From Spirometra erinaceieuropaei (taxonomy: Eukaryota > Platyhelminthes > Cestoda > Diphyllobothriidea > Diphyllobothriidae), in NCBI GenBank assembly GCA_902702965.1, contig CACRXP010000639.1, forward strand, positions 112,275 through 176,274: a stretch of 64,000 nt of DNA, read 5' to 3'. Position numbers and translations under genes: made by a program. The notes beneath the pieces are model-generated. The model ran no database searches, had not been told where the DNA came from, and saw only the letters and a list, made by a program, of their open reading frames with translations. Position 1 is the stretch's first letter; each line of letters opens with the position of its first letter. This document shows, one piece after another, positions 10,853-21,984 of this stretch.

Positions 10853-12424
10853 CTAAATAAGTCGTCCATTTACTACTGGTTTTTAATTCATACTTGGCGA
10901 AATCAGTTGTCGAGTATAGGTTGATTTTTCCGACTCGTCCTGTAGAAAAGCATAACTGGTGGGTAATACGATTACACTGACAACTATAACCTAGTTAGAC
11001 ATTGCGCAGAGTAATTTATACTAGGACTGGGAATCTATAATTTGCTCAGATTCGTCAAATTTGCTTTATGCATCATATAATAACCGCTTGAAGAGTCCTT
11101 CTTGCGATCGACATCTTGGCCATCTTGACTTATCGTCTGAAGGCAGATGTTAAATCGAACCTTTGTCCAGGGATACAATTAAGATTCTGAAAACATCATG
11201 GCATCCGAGATGCATTTTTGGTTTGCCAACGCGGGCAAAACCTCAAGAGGAGAGAACAGGACCTTATATAGCACAGTATTTAGCAGATGTTCTCGATACA
11301 GTGAATAATGTGTGACAGTGGAAAATTCTATTGAAATCTCAGAGACTAGAACGATTTACCTTATCAGTGGAGCGACAGCAAGATGACATGATGAGTCGCG
11401 TTCGCAGCGACATATTTGAGGCAACAAAGTGGAGAAGACAGAAATGCATACGTGACTCTGACTTCTTCAGCTTCTTGCTCTACGCCATTCTTGTAAAGGG
11501 TTATCGTAAAAGCATTTGCAAATGATGTGAACGACCGAATCTATGGGAGACTGCTCATCAACAAGTGTGTGCAGACTGAAACAAAGGTAGCCAGAAATGA
11601 GTTCGCAACCTTTGATTTGCGGGCGAACACGTGGCAAATCACAACTGGAGCGAATATTCGAGCAGGCAGGGACCTGTCTAGCTCTACGTGTTCGAGCTTT
11701 GAACTGGTCATTAGGACGTGGATGAAAAAATGACAATTAGGCCCAACACTGGAGCCAACTACGCGTACTTTCAAAGTATTAACTAAAAGAGCATTGGGGA
11801 AGAAATTGAAACGCGATCCCACGATTCCACTTGCGCCTTTGAGGACTGCAGCTCTAAGTTTGAAACTGTCATAGTTTGGACAGAGTCTCCTCTGTGGTGA
11901 CGACATAGATATTATGTAAAGTTAGGCAGGAAAACTAGGCCGTCTTAAACCAGACTACATTTGAAAGATACTGAAAGTGAAAAGACGGATTGCTCTGGGG
12001 AACATCATTTCCAGGCCTTGAAAGGGCATAAGTGTTCAGGCAAATATTTTATAATGACGGCGTACGGGTTCTCGCAGGGAAGGTTCACGACTGCTACGAT
12101 GGCGGGAGACCTAGAAGGCGGTACTTAAATATCTGGAACATGGACATTGATAGCCCTTGCACATGAACTTCAGGTTTGGTACACTTCCTTTCAAAAGTAG
12201 GGCAGCAGTCTGAGTGCAATCGGACAGAGGAGACCAAAGCGAATAACCAGACGCGTAAAATTCAGTCGTATGAATCGATGACGCCAAAGTTCAGCATCTG
12301 CCTACACGTCTGCAATTTCAGTTGACATTCAGAGTCTAGGTTGGTCTCCTTGGACACTTCCAAATCCAGCGCAAAGTCACCACAGCCGAAAAGCTCTCTA
12401 CAACACAAAGTACTGATAGTTCGA
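10853..12424. other. about 1.6 kb without recognised features
   Basis: A minus-strand open frame of 121 codons (11541-11906) has no recognisable domain and no splice context. No transposon signature is seen. Confidence 0.45.
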
Positions 12425-12690
12425 CCGACGATGCCGACGATGTTCACCGTGCGCTCCCTAGTAATGTAAAGCCGGCGCGACTAATTGCGCGTGAATTGGT
12501 TTATAGTGTGAATGGACTTGCGCGGCATCTACCGCACCTTCTAATTCTTTCTCACCTGGGCCGGTGTCAAGACATGCTCAAGAAGACCGGGGGTGAAGGG
12601 AAGTGCGCAGGTGGCTCCCACGACCGGACCCGAACCTAGGCGTATCACCACACTCCCTGGTCCACGACAAACCCTTGTCTAGGACTTTAC
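12425..12690 (+). repeat. dispersed repeat E, copy 1
   Basis: Shares an ordered series of blocks with 14780-15065: a GCCGTGCGCTCC-like start, then CATCTACC-CACC, CACCTGGGCCGGTGTCA and a CCACCACACT-type end. The two copies lie on either side of the minus-strand LINE. The family is not identified. Confidence 0.6.
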
Positions 12691-12739
12691 ATAAACAACA
12701 GCAGCAAAACAACGACTCAGAAAGACGGCTGGGATGACT

Positions 12740-14590
12740 GGGGAGCCATACTCACACACACCACACACCTTTCACTTAGGCGAAAGGTGGCAGTTGAGTG
12801 CGTTACGTTGTGTGGCGATGGGTACAGGTGTTGGTGAGAAATGGTACGATGTGGTGCAGCCGAGGGTTGTTTACCTCAGGTTTTCGTGAATGCGCATGCG
12901 GTCTAGCAGGCCACTGCGATGGCTGAATGTGCAAGGGCAGTGCGGCGCCTGGCGTATTTTCGTGCTTCAGACACTGTTTTATCAAACTTCGTGCAGTGGA
13001 TTCACAAGTAACTAACCAGGACGATTCCAAAGGTGAATGGGCAATCGCAATGAGGACAGATGTGGACCGAGCCTATATTAATGGAGGTGGGGGTGATTAT
13101 GGTGAATGGTGGGAGGTCGTCGGGTGTCAGCAACTTTTTAGTCGTTGGCGGCGGTGGCGGAGGTGGTTGTGCTCGACGTAGTTGCAGTAGTTGAGGGAAG
13201 GGTAGGGGTAGTGGCCGAAGATATTGCGGTGGGCGCCGATGTGGTTGACTTGGAGGTTGGAGCAGGCGCGGTAGTAAAGGCAGCAGCTGCGGTTGTCAGG
13301 CGGTTGATGAGCTGGGCCCGAAGATGATCGATCCGCGCGCGAAATGTTCACTGAGAGCACTGGGACGTTTGGCAAGGTTAAGTGGCGACGATGCGAATCG
13401 GAGGCGCCTGAGACTTGTAAGCGGCCCTTCCGGTTTTGGCGGCGGCGATTCGGTTTATATCGTAGGCCGCTGCAGCAATCTTCACTTCTCTTCTCTAGAC
13501 CAGTTTATTGTCGGTGAGTTCCGCCAAGGTGTCTGGATTGAATTAAGAGGATTACTCAATGTGTTCTTGCAGTTTTGTTTCAGTCCTCCCGGTGGGCAAG
13601 CTACGGTGGCGACATCACAATAGAGTCGGCAGACGTATATTTTTCATACGCAGGAGATTTCCCTCCAAAGTAGTTGCAGTTGTCTCAGCACTACGCGAAC
13701 GCTGGGGATCCCGGTCTGTTCTAGAACTTCCGTGTTGGTGATCCTGTCTTTTTATCTCAGCTTTAGTATTTTACGAAAACAGCTGAGACAGAATTAATTG
13801 AGTTTCTTGGCATTATTGAAGTATACAGGCCAAGTCTTCGTCCCCTGAAGAAGTGTCGTCAGGACGACAGCCTTGCATCTATTCAATTTGCTGTTCACTT
13901 GAAGGCCGTGGCGATTCCACAGGGCGTTCTGTAGCCGGCCGAAGACCTGGTTAACCTTGGAGATCGCGCTTGCCACTTCATTGCCGATTCTGATGCAGCA
14001 TGGCATTAAGCTGTCTAAGTAATTGAAATTATCCACGGTCTTCAGTTCGGCGCCGTCGACGCGGATGCGAGGGATACTAGGGTCAGCATTCGATGGACGT
14101 TGATGCATGACCACCGACCTTTCCTTATTGAAAGTCAGAACGAAGTGGGCGCGGCGGGAGGAGAAAAGATACATGTTCCGTTGCAGGTATTCTTCGGTGG
14201 TACTGTTGAGTGCGTAGTTGTCAGCCCAGAGCAGATCATGGATAGTAGTTGTACATAGACAAGTCGGGGTCTTCATTCGCCGGCTATTGAGAAGGCGCCC
14301 GTCGGCCCCGTAGTCGATGCGGATCCCAGGGGGCTCGTCGTAGTAGGCGTCCATCAACGTGGCAGAAAGCATGAGACGGAGAGTGTGGGCGCGAGTAGGT
14401 AGCCCTGTTTAGTTCCTTTGCTCAGCGCCAATGCGTCGGAGATTGCGCCGTTGTCCGTGACGCGCACCATCATCCAGTCGTGGAGCTGACGTACCATGCG
14501 TGTGAATCGTTCGGGGCAGTTGAACTTCTGCATGATTTTCCACAGTCATTCGCGATTCATCGTATCAAAGGCTTTCGTTGGATCCCCCGA
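12740..14590 (-). mobile_element. 5'-truncated LINE (RT palm to 3' end, C2H2-finger tail)
   Basis: Minus-strand non-LTR retrotransposon. It begins abruptly near 14590 inside the RT palm (a KAFDT motif with its expected context), continues through the RT catalytic region and thumb (open frame 13794-14372) and the C-terminal region (13330-13790, with NRIAAAK-like motif), and ends in C2H2-type finger remnants near 13310-13370 and 12880-12940 plus a short 3' leader. The catalytic FADD box appears as WADN, so the RT is dead. A stop and a frameshift lie between 14372 and 14590, and more stops lie below 13794. The same family is seen on the plus strand at 24.1-26.1 kb. The clade (RTE- or CR1-like) is not decided from sequence alone. 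Confidence 0.8.
13794..14372 (-). pseudogene. LINE reverse-transcriptase fragment
   Basis: Open frame of 192 codons covering the second half of the RT palm and the thumb: the DAYYDE and GIRI region, the HDLLWADN box (normally LFADD), the KERSVVMHQ region, DNFNYLDS, then the QVFGRLQ and KAVVLTTLL segments. These motifs in this order are characteristic of LINE RTs common in flatworms. The mutated catalytic Asp pair and the absent upstream palm show it is non-functional. The upstream part (14373-14590) is in another frame with a TGA stop. Confidence 0.8.
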
Positions 14591-14779
14591 AAACGATTTT
14601 GCAAGGTATCACCAACAGCACTGCCACTGATATTTTTCAAAAAACTCCTCTTAACATTTTCGGCTATGACACCACTTTTCAGTTTCAGTTCATTCTGATG
14701 GGACACATTTGTGCCAAATGCAAAACGAAGGCCAACACAAAACGGGGAAATAACGTCATCACTTCGGAGATGATAGCAC

Positions 14780-15065
14780 GACCGCCGTTCTCGACGATAT
14801 TCGCCGTGCGCTCCACAACATTGCGAGGGCGGGGACGATAAATTTGCTTACAGTTGTAGTAGACTTGCATAGCATCTACCACACCATCTCCTTCCTCCCC
14901 ACCTGGGCCGGTGTCATGACGAAGTCAAGAGGACCAGAGGCCAGAGAGAGCTCACTTGGTTGGAACGATGAAAATCTGCACTTAAGCGTCCCACCACACT
15001 GGCTCGGATCCCACATGCCATAGAGGCCACATTAGGAGGGATTCATTACAGCCCGACCCTTTGTC
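14780..15065 (+). repeat. dispersed repeat E, copy 2
   Basis: Same block order and orientation as 12425-12690 and located on the 5' side of the minus-strand LINE. Two direct copies bracketing the LINE suggest either insertion into a tandem array or mobilisation as a unit. Confidence 0.6.
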
Positions 15066-15448
15066 CGCCAGTCGAGCAATCTACACATACACACATCTGG
15101 CTTATTATGAGGTCCGATTTGCCCATAAGTTGGCAGCCATCCAAGCTAAGGTTTATGCCGTGCCGTGATAAATTCACGTTCGATAGATTGTTGGTGGTGA
15201 GTAATATGCCGTGAGACCATCGAGCTCACTCTATCTTCTCACTTCCAGACACCAGTTCACTGTTTAAGCCGGTAAGATGTCTGATGCCCGAAGCGGACTC
15301 AATGGCTGACAGAGCTGGAGAACGATCTGTGCGCGCCACACGCACGACCTGCCCTCCCAGACGCACACACCAGAATTATACATATAAGAGGAGACGGCTC
15401 AGATTTCACATGTGTGAAAGTGTCATTAAGAAGGAGCCATGGCAGTCT
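15066..15448. other. left flank of the Gypsy insertion, nothing recognised
   Basis: No domain or element boundary is recognised. The last four bases, GTCT (15445-15448), are the left target-site duplication of the LTR element. Confidence 0.5.
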
Positions 15449-15710
15449 TGTGGTGAGGTACCTGACTAATTTACCTTTGACAATTTGGTCCCTTTTTCTT
15501 TGACCGCATTGCTTGTTTGAATGTGACGTAAAAAGACACACCTGAACAACCCGCCTTGCTAGCGTGCTCTGCTGTGGTATTCTGTTGTCAGTTTTCTTAA
15601 CGTTCAAAAACCTCTATATTATTTACTGCTCCGATTTACTTGCTGCATTTAAGGCTAGGGGCTCGTGAGATATAACTCGTTAGTTCGTGGGAACATTACA
15701 ATTTACAACA
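15449..15710 (+). repeat. 5' LTR
   Basis: 262 bp, TGTGGTGAGG ... TTTACAACA. Differs from the 3' LTR by an A/C and a G/A change. A TATATTATTTA stretch could be the promoter or processing region. Confidence 0.95.
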
Positions 15711-15711
15711 T

Positions 15712-15725
15712 TGGTGACTCCCGAC
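15712..15725 (+). promoter_or_regulatory. primer-binding site
   Basis: TGGTGACTCCCGAC starts one base after the LTR. It would pair with the 3' CCA end of a tRNA. It matches the tRNA-Trp pattern (TGGTGACCCCGAC) apart from one extra base. Confidence 0.7.
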
Positions 15726-15834
15726 ATTTACGCAGACTTTATACCTTTCTGTCATACTGGATAACATTTAACGTACTATTTGCTTGCGAATATCTATTCC
15801 ATTAACATTTATTTTCCTCACGAATTCTGATATT

Positions 15835-16638
15835 ATGTCTCACGCCGATCAACAACTTGATGCCCCCGCCCAGTCCCTTCATGCAATCAATTTTACCTTG
15901 CCTGAATTCTGGCAACACGCTCCAGAACTTTACTTCATCCGCATAGAATCAGCCTTTTATTCTGCCAACGTTACCAAGGAGTTAGCAAAATACCACAAAC
16001 TTGTGGAGGTTCTCCCTGCCAATATTATCTCACAAGTTCAACCCTTGTTAGTGAAACCCCCTGCAGACGCTCCCTATTCTGCTCTGAAGGCGGAAATCCT
16101 TCGTCTCAATGCTGTATCTGACCGACAACGCTACCACCAGTTGAACAAGGAGGAATCACTGGGCGACCGAAAGCCCTCAGAACTTCTCCGACGAATGCGT
16201 ACTCTCTTAGAAGACATGCAGGTCGACGAGAAACTCGTTAAAGAGATGTTTCTAGAGAGGCTGCCTGCAGATGTCCAAACGATTTTGGCATCCGGCTCGC
16301 AAGACCTTACACTTTCACATCTTGCTGAAATGGCAGACCGAATGATAGAGGTTCAACGGTTCCAGCCACCTTCCGTTGCTCAGATTTCCACATCCTCTTC
16401 AACGGTTAACGAGCAGTTACTGCAACAGATGTCGACTATGGCAAATGAGATAGCCTCCCTAAAACTACAGCTTGCTCGCATTACATGTAGTCGCTCACCC
16501 AGCCGTCATCGTTCACGTTCGCGACCTCGCACAGTCAATTTGTGTTGGTATCACGCAAACTTTGCCGCCAAGGCTCGCAAATGTTCTTCCCCTTGTTCAT
16601 TTAAACCGAAACAGGGAAACCAACCAGCCAGAGAATAG
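15835..16638 (+). CDS. gag: Gag polyprotein of the Gypsy element
   Basis: A 267-codon frame, intact from ATG 15835 to TAG 16636-16638. The frame is open upstream to 15784, but the ATG at 15835 begins the conserved-looking part. It would form the virus-like particle that packages element RNA. The central part has the helical capsid features of Gypsy gags ([23 protein letters not shown]). A basic Ser/Arg stretch precedes a zinc knuckle near residues 237-254 with the spacing C-x2-H-x9-C-x3-C. This CHCC arrangement, in place of the retroviral CCHC, is a known mark of the CsRn1 group. Pol lies in the -1 frame and is open from before the gag stop, so Pol is probably made by -1 frameshifting near 16600-16638. 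Confidence 0.9.
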   Translation: MSHADQQLDAPAQSLHAINFTLPEFWQHAPELYFIRIESAFYSANVTKELAKYHKLVEVLPANIISQVQPLLVKPPADAPYSALKAEILRLNAVSDRQRYHQLNKEESLGDRKPSELLRRMRTLLEDMQVDEKLVKEMFLERLPADVQTILASGSQDLTLSHLAEMADRMIEVQRFQPPSVAQISTSSSTVNEQLLQQMSTMANEIASLKLQLARITCSRSPSRHRSRSRPRTVNLCWYHANFAAKARKCSSPCSFKPKQGNQPARE

Positions 16639-18107
16639 ACGCGACCGTTTTCTCTGGCTCTCCCAGCTCTGGTCGCACCTTTTATGTCTGCGACAATGTG
16701 ACTCGCAGGCGCTTCCTGGTGGACACCGGAGCCCAGATCAGCGTGGTTCCCCCCACTCCAGTTGACCGCCGCTGTCCCAGCCCTGGTCTACATCTCCAAG
16801 CTGCAAACTGTTCCCCAATTTCCACTTTTGGTAGTCGTTCCCTAACGCTGAACATTGGTTTACGTCGATCATTCTCCTGGATATTTGTGATTGCCGATGT
16901 GCCTCATGCGATCCTTGGTTCGGACTTCCTAGCCGAGTTTGATCTCCTTGTTGACTGTCGGCGTTCCTGTCTCCTCGACCGCACAACTGGTCTTTCTGTC
17001 CGCGGTCTTACACCCTTTAATGACCCCTGCAATTTATCTGTTCTGGATACAGGTATTGCTTGCCCATACCGAGACCTGCTCCTCCAACACCCCAACATAA
17101 TCAAACCCCAGTTTCGTAGTGGTGAGATCCAGCATGACGTTGTCCACCACATTCGCACCTCTGGCCCCCCAGTATTCGCACGGCCCAGACGACTGGCTCC
17201 GTCCCGTCTGCAAGCGGCGAAGGCCGAATTTGAGCACATGCTGCAACTGGGCATAATTCGCCCGTCCGAGAGTCCATGGGCGTCCCCTCTGCATATGGTG
17301 CCCAAGGCAACATCAGACGACTGGCGGCCCTGTGGTGGCTATCGCGCCCTCAACAATGCGACCATCCCGGATCGTTATCCCGTCCCTCATCTTCAAGATT
17401 TTGCTGGAGCTCTTTTCGGCAAATCGGTTTTCTCGAAGATAGACCTTGTTCGGGCCTTCCATCAGATTCCTGTCGCTCCTGAGGATGTTCCCAAAACTGC
17501 CGTCACCACACCATTCGGCCTGTTCGAATTTATTCGCATGCCATTTGGTCTTCGCAATGCTGCCCAAACATTTCAGAGGTTCATTGACCGAGTCCTACGT
17601 GGTCTCCCGTTTGTGTACGCTTACATCGATGACCTCTTGGTGGCCAGTCGAAATGCCGAGGAACACAAAGAGCATCTTGCTTTAGTGTTTGACCGCCTCG
17701 ATCAGTTTGGCGTGGTCATTAACCCTTCGAAGTGTGTGCTGGGTGTGCCGTCCCTTGATTTTCTTGGTCACCATGTCGATGCACAAGGTTTGCGTCCCCT
17801 CTCTTCCAAGGTTGAGGCCATTCGTGACTTTCCTCCACCAACCTCCAAGCGTCAGCTGCAACGTTTCCTTGGCATGGTAAACTTTTATCGCCGGTTCCTA
17901 CCGAACTGTGCCGACCTTATGCTGCCACTCACCAACTTGCTCTCTGGTCCCAAGGGTCCCCTTGAGTTACGTGGTCACGCGCTGACTGCATTTGAGAGAA
18001 TAAAGACCTCCCTTGCTGATGCTACCTTGCTCACTCATCCTGCTCCAGAAGCCCCGTTGTCCCTGATGGTTGATGCTTCGACCGTTGCCGTAGAAGCAGT
18101 CCTCTAA
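16629..18107 (+). pseudogene. pol: Pol, part 1: protease and reverse transcriptase, ending at a nonsense codon
   Basis: Open in frame from about 16629, overlapping the gag end, to TAA 18105-18107. The aspartic protease active site DTGA is at 16722. The RT domain spans roughly 17200-17950, with the YIDD catalytic box intact at 17622-17633, followed by the thumb ([16 protein letters not shown]) and the start of the connection/RNase H region. No ATG marks a separate start, which fits gag-pol frameshifting. The TAA interrupts what would be one continuous frame: the RNase H motifs continue in the same frame at once after it. A single base change from CAA is the likely cause. RT copies element RNA into DNA in the particle. 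Confidence 0.9.
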
Positions 18108-19895
18108 CAGCATATCAACAACTCGACACGACCGTTGGCATTCTTTTCCAAGAAGCTTTCACCTGCCGAGACGAGATATAGCACGTTTGGCCGTGAACTT
18201 CTTGCCATTTACCTAGCCGTAAAACATTTCCGACACTTCCTGGAGGGTCGTGACTTCACCATTTTCACAGACCACAAACCACTTACATTTGCCATCCGAT
18301 CCCATTCTGACAAATATAACCCGAGAGAGATTTCTCATTTGGATTACATCTCGCAATTCACCACCGACATCCGCCAAATTGATGGCCCGAAGAATGAGGT
18401 GGCTGATATGCTGTCCAGACCCTCACTGTCTTCCCTCCAATTCTCACACGGGATCGATCTTTGTGCCATGGCGGCTGAGCAACAGCGAGTGGGTTGTCCT
18501 GGCGACGAGTCTGTTAGTGGTCTCCAACTCAAAGACGTTCCTCTGACCACCGGCTCTGGTACCATACTTTGTGACGTCTCAACTCCCTTTCATCGCCCTT
18601 TTGTGCCCGCCTCGATGCGTCGAGCTGTATTTCAAACTCTACATGGACTCTCCCACCCTGGGATCCGAGCCTCTCAAAAGCTCCTCGAGGAAAGGTTTGT
18701 CTGGCCTGGCATGAACAAGGACGTCAAAGCTTGGGCCCGGTCGTGTCTGAGCTGCCAGCGCAACAAGGTGCAGCGTCACAACAAGTCCTCACCAGGCACT
18801 TTCCCCAGTCCCGACGCACGGTTCAGCCATGTGCATCTGGATGTCGTAGGCCCCTTGCCTCCATCCAATGGTTTCACCTACCTCCTTACCTGTGTCGATC
18901 GATATACTCGCTGTGCTGAAGCCATTCCTTTGCCGAATGTTCAGGCTGAAACCATCGTGAAGGCCTTCGTCAGTCGTTGGGTCGCCATGTTCGGTGCCCC
19001 ATTCACGGTTACGACTGATCGTGGTGCCAAGTTTGAGTCGGCACTCTTCCAAACGCTACTCAATTTTCTTGGCTGCACACGCATTCGGACGACAGCCTAC
19101 CACCCAGCTGCCAACGGTATGGTTGAACGTTTCCATCGTCAGCTAAAGACCGCCCTGCGTGCCGTCGAAGACCCAGGAAACTGGTCGGACAACCTTCCTC
19201 TTGCACTCCTCGGCATCCGCGCAGCTCTGAAGTCGGATCTGGGCTGTAGCGCAGCCGAATTGGTTTTCGGCACTACGCTCCGACTGCCAGGCGAGATGAT
19301 CACCCCAACCTCTCGTGGAGCCGACGAGACTCCTGACAATCTTGTGCACCGTTTGCGGCAATTCATGTGCTCGCTTTCCCCGGTTCCACCTCAAACTCCT
19401 ATGACTGAGTCTTATGTCGAAAAAGACTTGGACAACTGTACTCATGTGTTCGTCCGGTGTGACCGTGTGCGCCAGCCGCTGGAATCACCTTACGAAGGAC
19501 CGTTCCGTGTGCTCGCGCGCAACGCCAAAACCTTCCGGATTCTTCGCAGTGACAAGGAGGACGTGGTCAGTGTCGATCGCGTCAAGGCTGCTGTTGCAGA
19601 GGATCCGCCGGACCGGTCACAAGGACAAACATGTGCTGACCCCCTAACCCCTGTTCCTCCATCTTCCCTATCCCCTACTCGTTCAGCCTGCCCACTGCCT
19701 TGCCCTTCCCCTCCCTTGCCCTCCACCCCTCCGTCCCGCATACTTCCTCTCCCTACATGTCAACAGCATCCAACTGCAACACCATCGTCCACCACAGCAC
19801 GCAGTCAACCCTCTTCGACTGTACCTCCTGCATACATAACTCGCAGTGGCCGTCACGTTCATTGTCCCGATCGTTTAGTTACCCATTTTTTCTAG
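18108..19895 (+). pseudogene. pol: Pol, part 2: RNase H and integrase
   Basis: Same frame as part 1, open to TAG 19893-19895. RNase H motifs come first (FFSKKLSPAE, FTDHKPL, SRP end near 18420). The integrase has an HHCC zinc finger (HGLSHPG, then CLSC, 18640-18760) and the catalytic triad Asp at 18840, Asp at 19017 and Glu at 19125, with 35 residues between the last two (DD35E). A GPF-type C-terminal module follows (SPYEGPFRVL, about 19486). The tail is Pro/Ser-rich, and no chromodomain is seen. All catalytic residues are present. Only the nonsense codon at 18105 would block production in cis; readthrough or trans-complementation could still mobilise the copy. Confidence 0.9.
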
Positions 19896-19937
19896 ACTTG
19901 TGCATATCCTCCGGCGCCGTATCCCGTCGCCCTCCGG

Positions 19938-19950
19938 TCTAGAAGGGGGG
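19938..19950 (+). promoter_or_regulatory. polypurine tract
   Basis: TCTAGAAGGGGGG lies three bases before the 3' LTR and is the expected primer for plus-strand DNA synthesis. Confidence 0.8.
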
Positions 19951-19953
19951 TAC

Positions 19954-20215
19954 TGTGGTGAGGTACCTGACTAATTTACCTTTGACAATTTGGTCCCTTT
20001 TTCTTTGACCGCATTGCTTGTTTGAATGTGACGTAAAACGACACACCTGAACAACCCGCCTTGCTAGCGTGCTCTGCTGTGGTATTCTGTTGTCAGTTTT
20101 CTTAACATTCAAAAACCTCTATATTATTTACTGCTCCGATTTACTTGCTGCATTTAAGGCTAGGGGCTCGTGAGATATAACTCGTTAGTTCGTGGGAACA
20201 TTACAATTTACAACA
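19954..20215 (+). repeat. 3' LTR
   Basis: 262 bp, 2 differences from the 5' LTR, followed by the target duplication GTCT at 20216-20219. Confidence 0.95.
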
Positions 20216-20255
20216 GTCTAACTCCCAGTCCACCGTTCGGCCACTCAATACACAA

Positions 20256-21243
20256 ACGTACAGTAAATGGGCTAACTCGTGAAATGTTAACCGGAATTCC
20301 GAAATGCGTTTTCGTTTCAAAAAGATCAATTAAGATAAGTTGTAAAAATAACCATCTGCAGCATAATACTATCTTAATTTAGTTACCTCGGGATGTTGGA
20401 TTTCGAACGAACTACTGTCCGGTTGAATGGGAAACTATACTCTATAAGAAATGACTACAAATGCAGCATGAATTTTTCTCATTGGTCGTCGATGTCCTTA
20501 AAAATTCAACTATATTTCATGGGGAATATGCATAAAAATATTCATTCTTTTGCTCCTTTGGTAGACAATCACATCTTTCAATTTTATACTAGAAGAATTG
20601 GTATACTTAGGTTTTAAAAGTGTTTCTCATTGTGAGGTTTTTTAATAGCGTGAAATGGCCGTTCATAAAACGTCATGCCTCTGCATTTACCAATGTGGCT
20701 TATAAAGTTAACGATATAGCTGAAACCCACTGCTAAATTTGTTGAACCCCATATAGACTCCTCTTACTGCCGTAGAGGAATGCATGATATTCTGCACGCG
20801 AGAAGTATACGGCTTGTAGTTTGGAAATTGAATGCAAATGTAACGGGAAGTCAGGTTCAAAATAATTCGGGAATTAGAAAAGTTTTGGAAAACCGAATTA
20901 TACCCCTCCTTCGAATATAAAATTAAAAGAAGACGTGATTTTCTACCGAATGAGCAACATAATGAATATTTTACGCATGGTTTCCATGAAAGATGATTGA
21001 ATTTTTATGAGCGTCGAAAATTAATGAGAATAATGCATGCTTCATAAACAGTCATTTTTACAGAGAATCGTTTTTACGTGTAGCCGGACAGTAGCTTGTT
21101 CGAAAGCCGGCATCCTGAGGTAAATAAATTATTGTAGCATTATGCCGCACGATGATAAGTTCTACAACCCTACTTAATTGATGTTTTCGAAAGGAAAACT
21201 CATTCCGAACTTTCGGTTGACATTTCCTGAGTAAGCACTCCTA
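20256..21243. mobile_element. long-inverted-repeat element (family F, copy 1)
   Basis: About 1-kb element without coding capacity. The left arm (20256-20636) and right arm (20866-21243) are diverged inverted copies of about 380 bp. Ends read TACAGTA-like outward, then a CTAACTCGTGAAATG-type block and AAATGCGTTTTCG. The same arms occur at 55.2-56.2 kb (closest) and, more diverged, at 43, 45, 53.8, 57.3 and 58.9 kb. It is probably a non-autonomous foldback or long-TIR DNA element, but no transposase is visible. It begins only about 40 bp from the Gypsy 3' LTR. Confidence 0.75.
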
Positions 21244-21584
21244 CTGTACATCTAGAATGGCTGCGGGGTCTACGAAGAATCGTCAACTGGCAACCTTCTA
21301 AGTCACCGCTTTAAGCGCACCATGATAGATGTAGGCTCGTCAGATTGCTTATAATGCGAAATTATGTCCCGAGAGTCGACCCCTGCATCAGTTAATTGTC
21401 TGGGCTGGTCAACGAACTGATACCGCCACAAACGTGATCTGGCTTCCATAAGCACATACCAAGATTTCACACACAGGGGCTAGACTGCTGGGATCTCGCA
21501 TGCAACAAAGGAGTCGCGTGGTGAAATGAGATGAAGGGCACACTTTTTATCTACGTAATGGGGGATGTTGGAATTATACCCAAC

Positions 21585-21672
21585 CCCGAAGTGGGGAACA
21601 CCCGAGGCTCGACCTTGCGACCTGTTAGTTAGAAGTCCACGCCGCTAAACACTGGGCCACGAGCCCGTTGCC
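21585..21672 (-). repeat. tRNA-like SINE head (tRNA-Arg(TCT)-like)
   Basis: On the minus strand an A-box-like TGGCCCAGTGTTTAGCG is followed by an anticodon-like arm (GGACTTCTAACTAAC) and a B-box-like GGTCGAGCC. The order and spacing match an RNA polymerase III internal promoter. The anticodon loop would read TCT. Stems are imperfect and there is sequence-specific tail beyond, so a tRNA-derived SINE or decayed tRNA copy is more likely than a working tRNA gene. Confidence 0.5.
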
Positions 21673-21699
21673 CTGTCGGTTTCGATCGGGAATATACAA

Positions 21700-21975
21700 T
21701 GGTAGGGGCGCTCACCGATCGTTCTTACGGAACTCAGTCGTCCCCTTGTGCCTTACGAGCTGTCTCTGGAGCCCAACCAGAAGAAGCACAACGGCGCATG
21801 ATATAGGCAGAATGTCATCACCGACAAAGACAAGGGAGGTTTGTCGGTAATAACATACTGCCTATATCATGCGCCGCTGTGCGGCTGCTGGTTAGGCTCG
21901 AGAGAGAGAGTCCGTAAGACACAACGGAACGATTGAGTTCCGTAAGAACAATCGGTGAGCGCTCCCTACCGATTT
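21700..21975. repeat. palindrome (family C), arms about 110 bp
   Basis: 21700-21811 and about 21859-21970 are inverted copies around a spacer of about 47 bp. The plus-strand arm and the spacer (GGCAGAATGTCATCACC, then GACAAAGACAAGGGA) match 59925-60115, where the same unit stands singly next to PLE fragments. Confidence 0.75.
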
Positions 21976-21984
21976 TGGAGTTGT

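Larger units (their letters stand above)
15449..20215 (+). mobile_element. Gypsy-type LTR retrotransposon, CsRn1-like, nearly intact
   Basis: A 4.77-kb element with 262-bp LTRs (15449-15710 and 19954-20215) that begin TG and end CA and differ at 2 sites. It is flanked by a 4-bp duplication, GTCT (15445-15448 and 20216-20219). It has a primer-binding site right after the 5' LTR, gag, pol in the order protease, RT, RNase H, integrase (Gypsy order), and a purine-rich tract before the 3' LTR. The gag zinc knuckle is C-x2-H-x9-C-x3-C (CHCC), and the primer site resembles that for tRNA-Trp. Both features are described for the CsRn1 clade of flatworms and insects. There is no env frame. One nonsense codon in pol is the only clear lesion, so this is a recent insertion. 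Confidence 0.95.

Noticed and set aside
11541..11906. 121-codon minus-strand frame
   Set aside because: No domain, no splice context, and overlapped by plus-strand frames of similar length.
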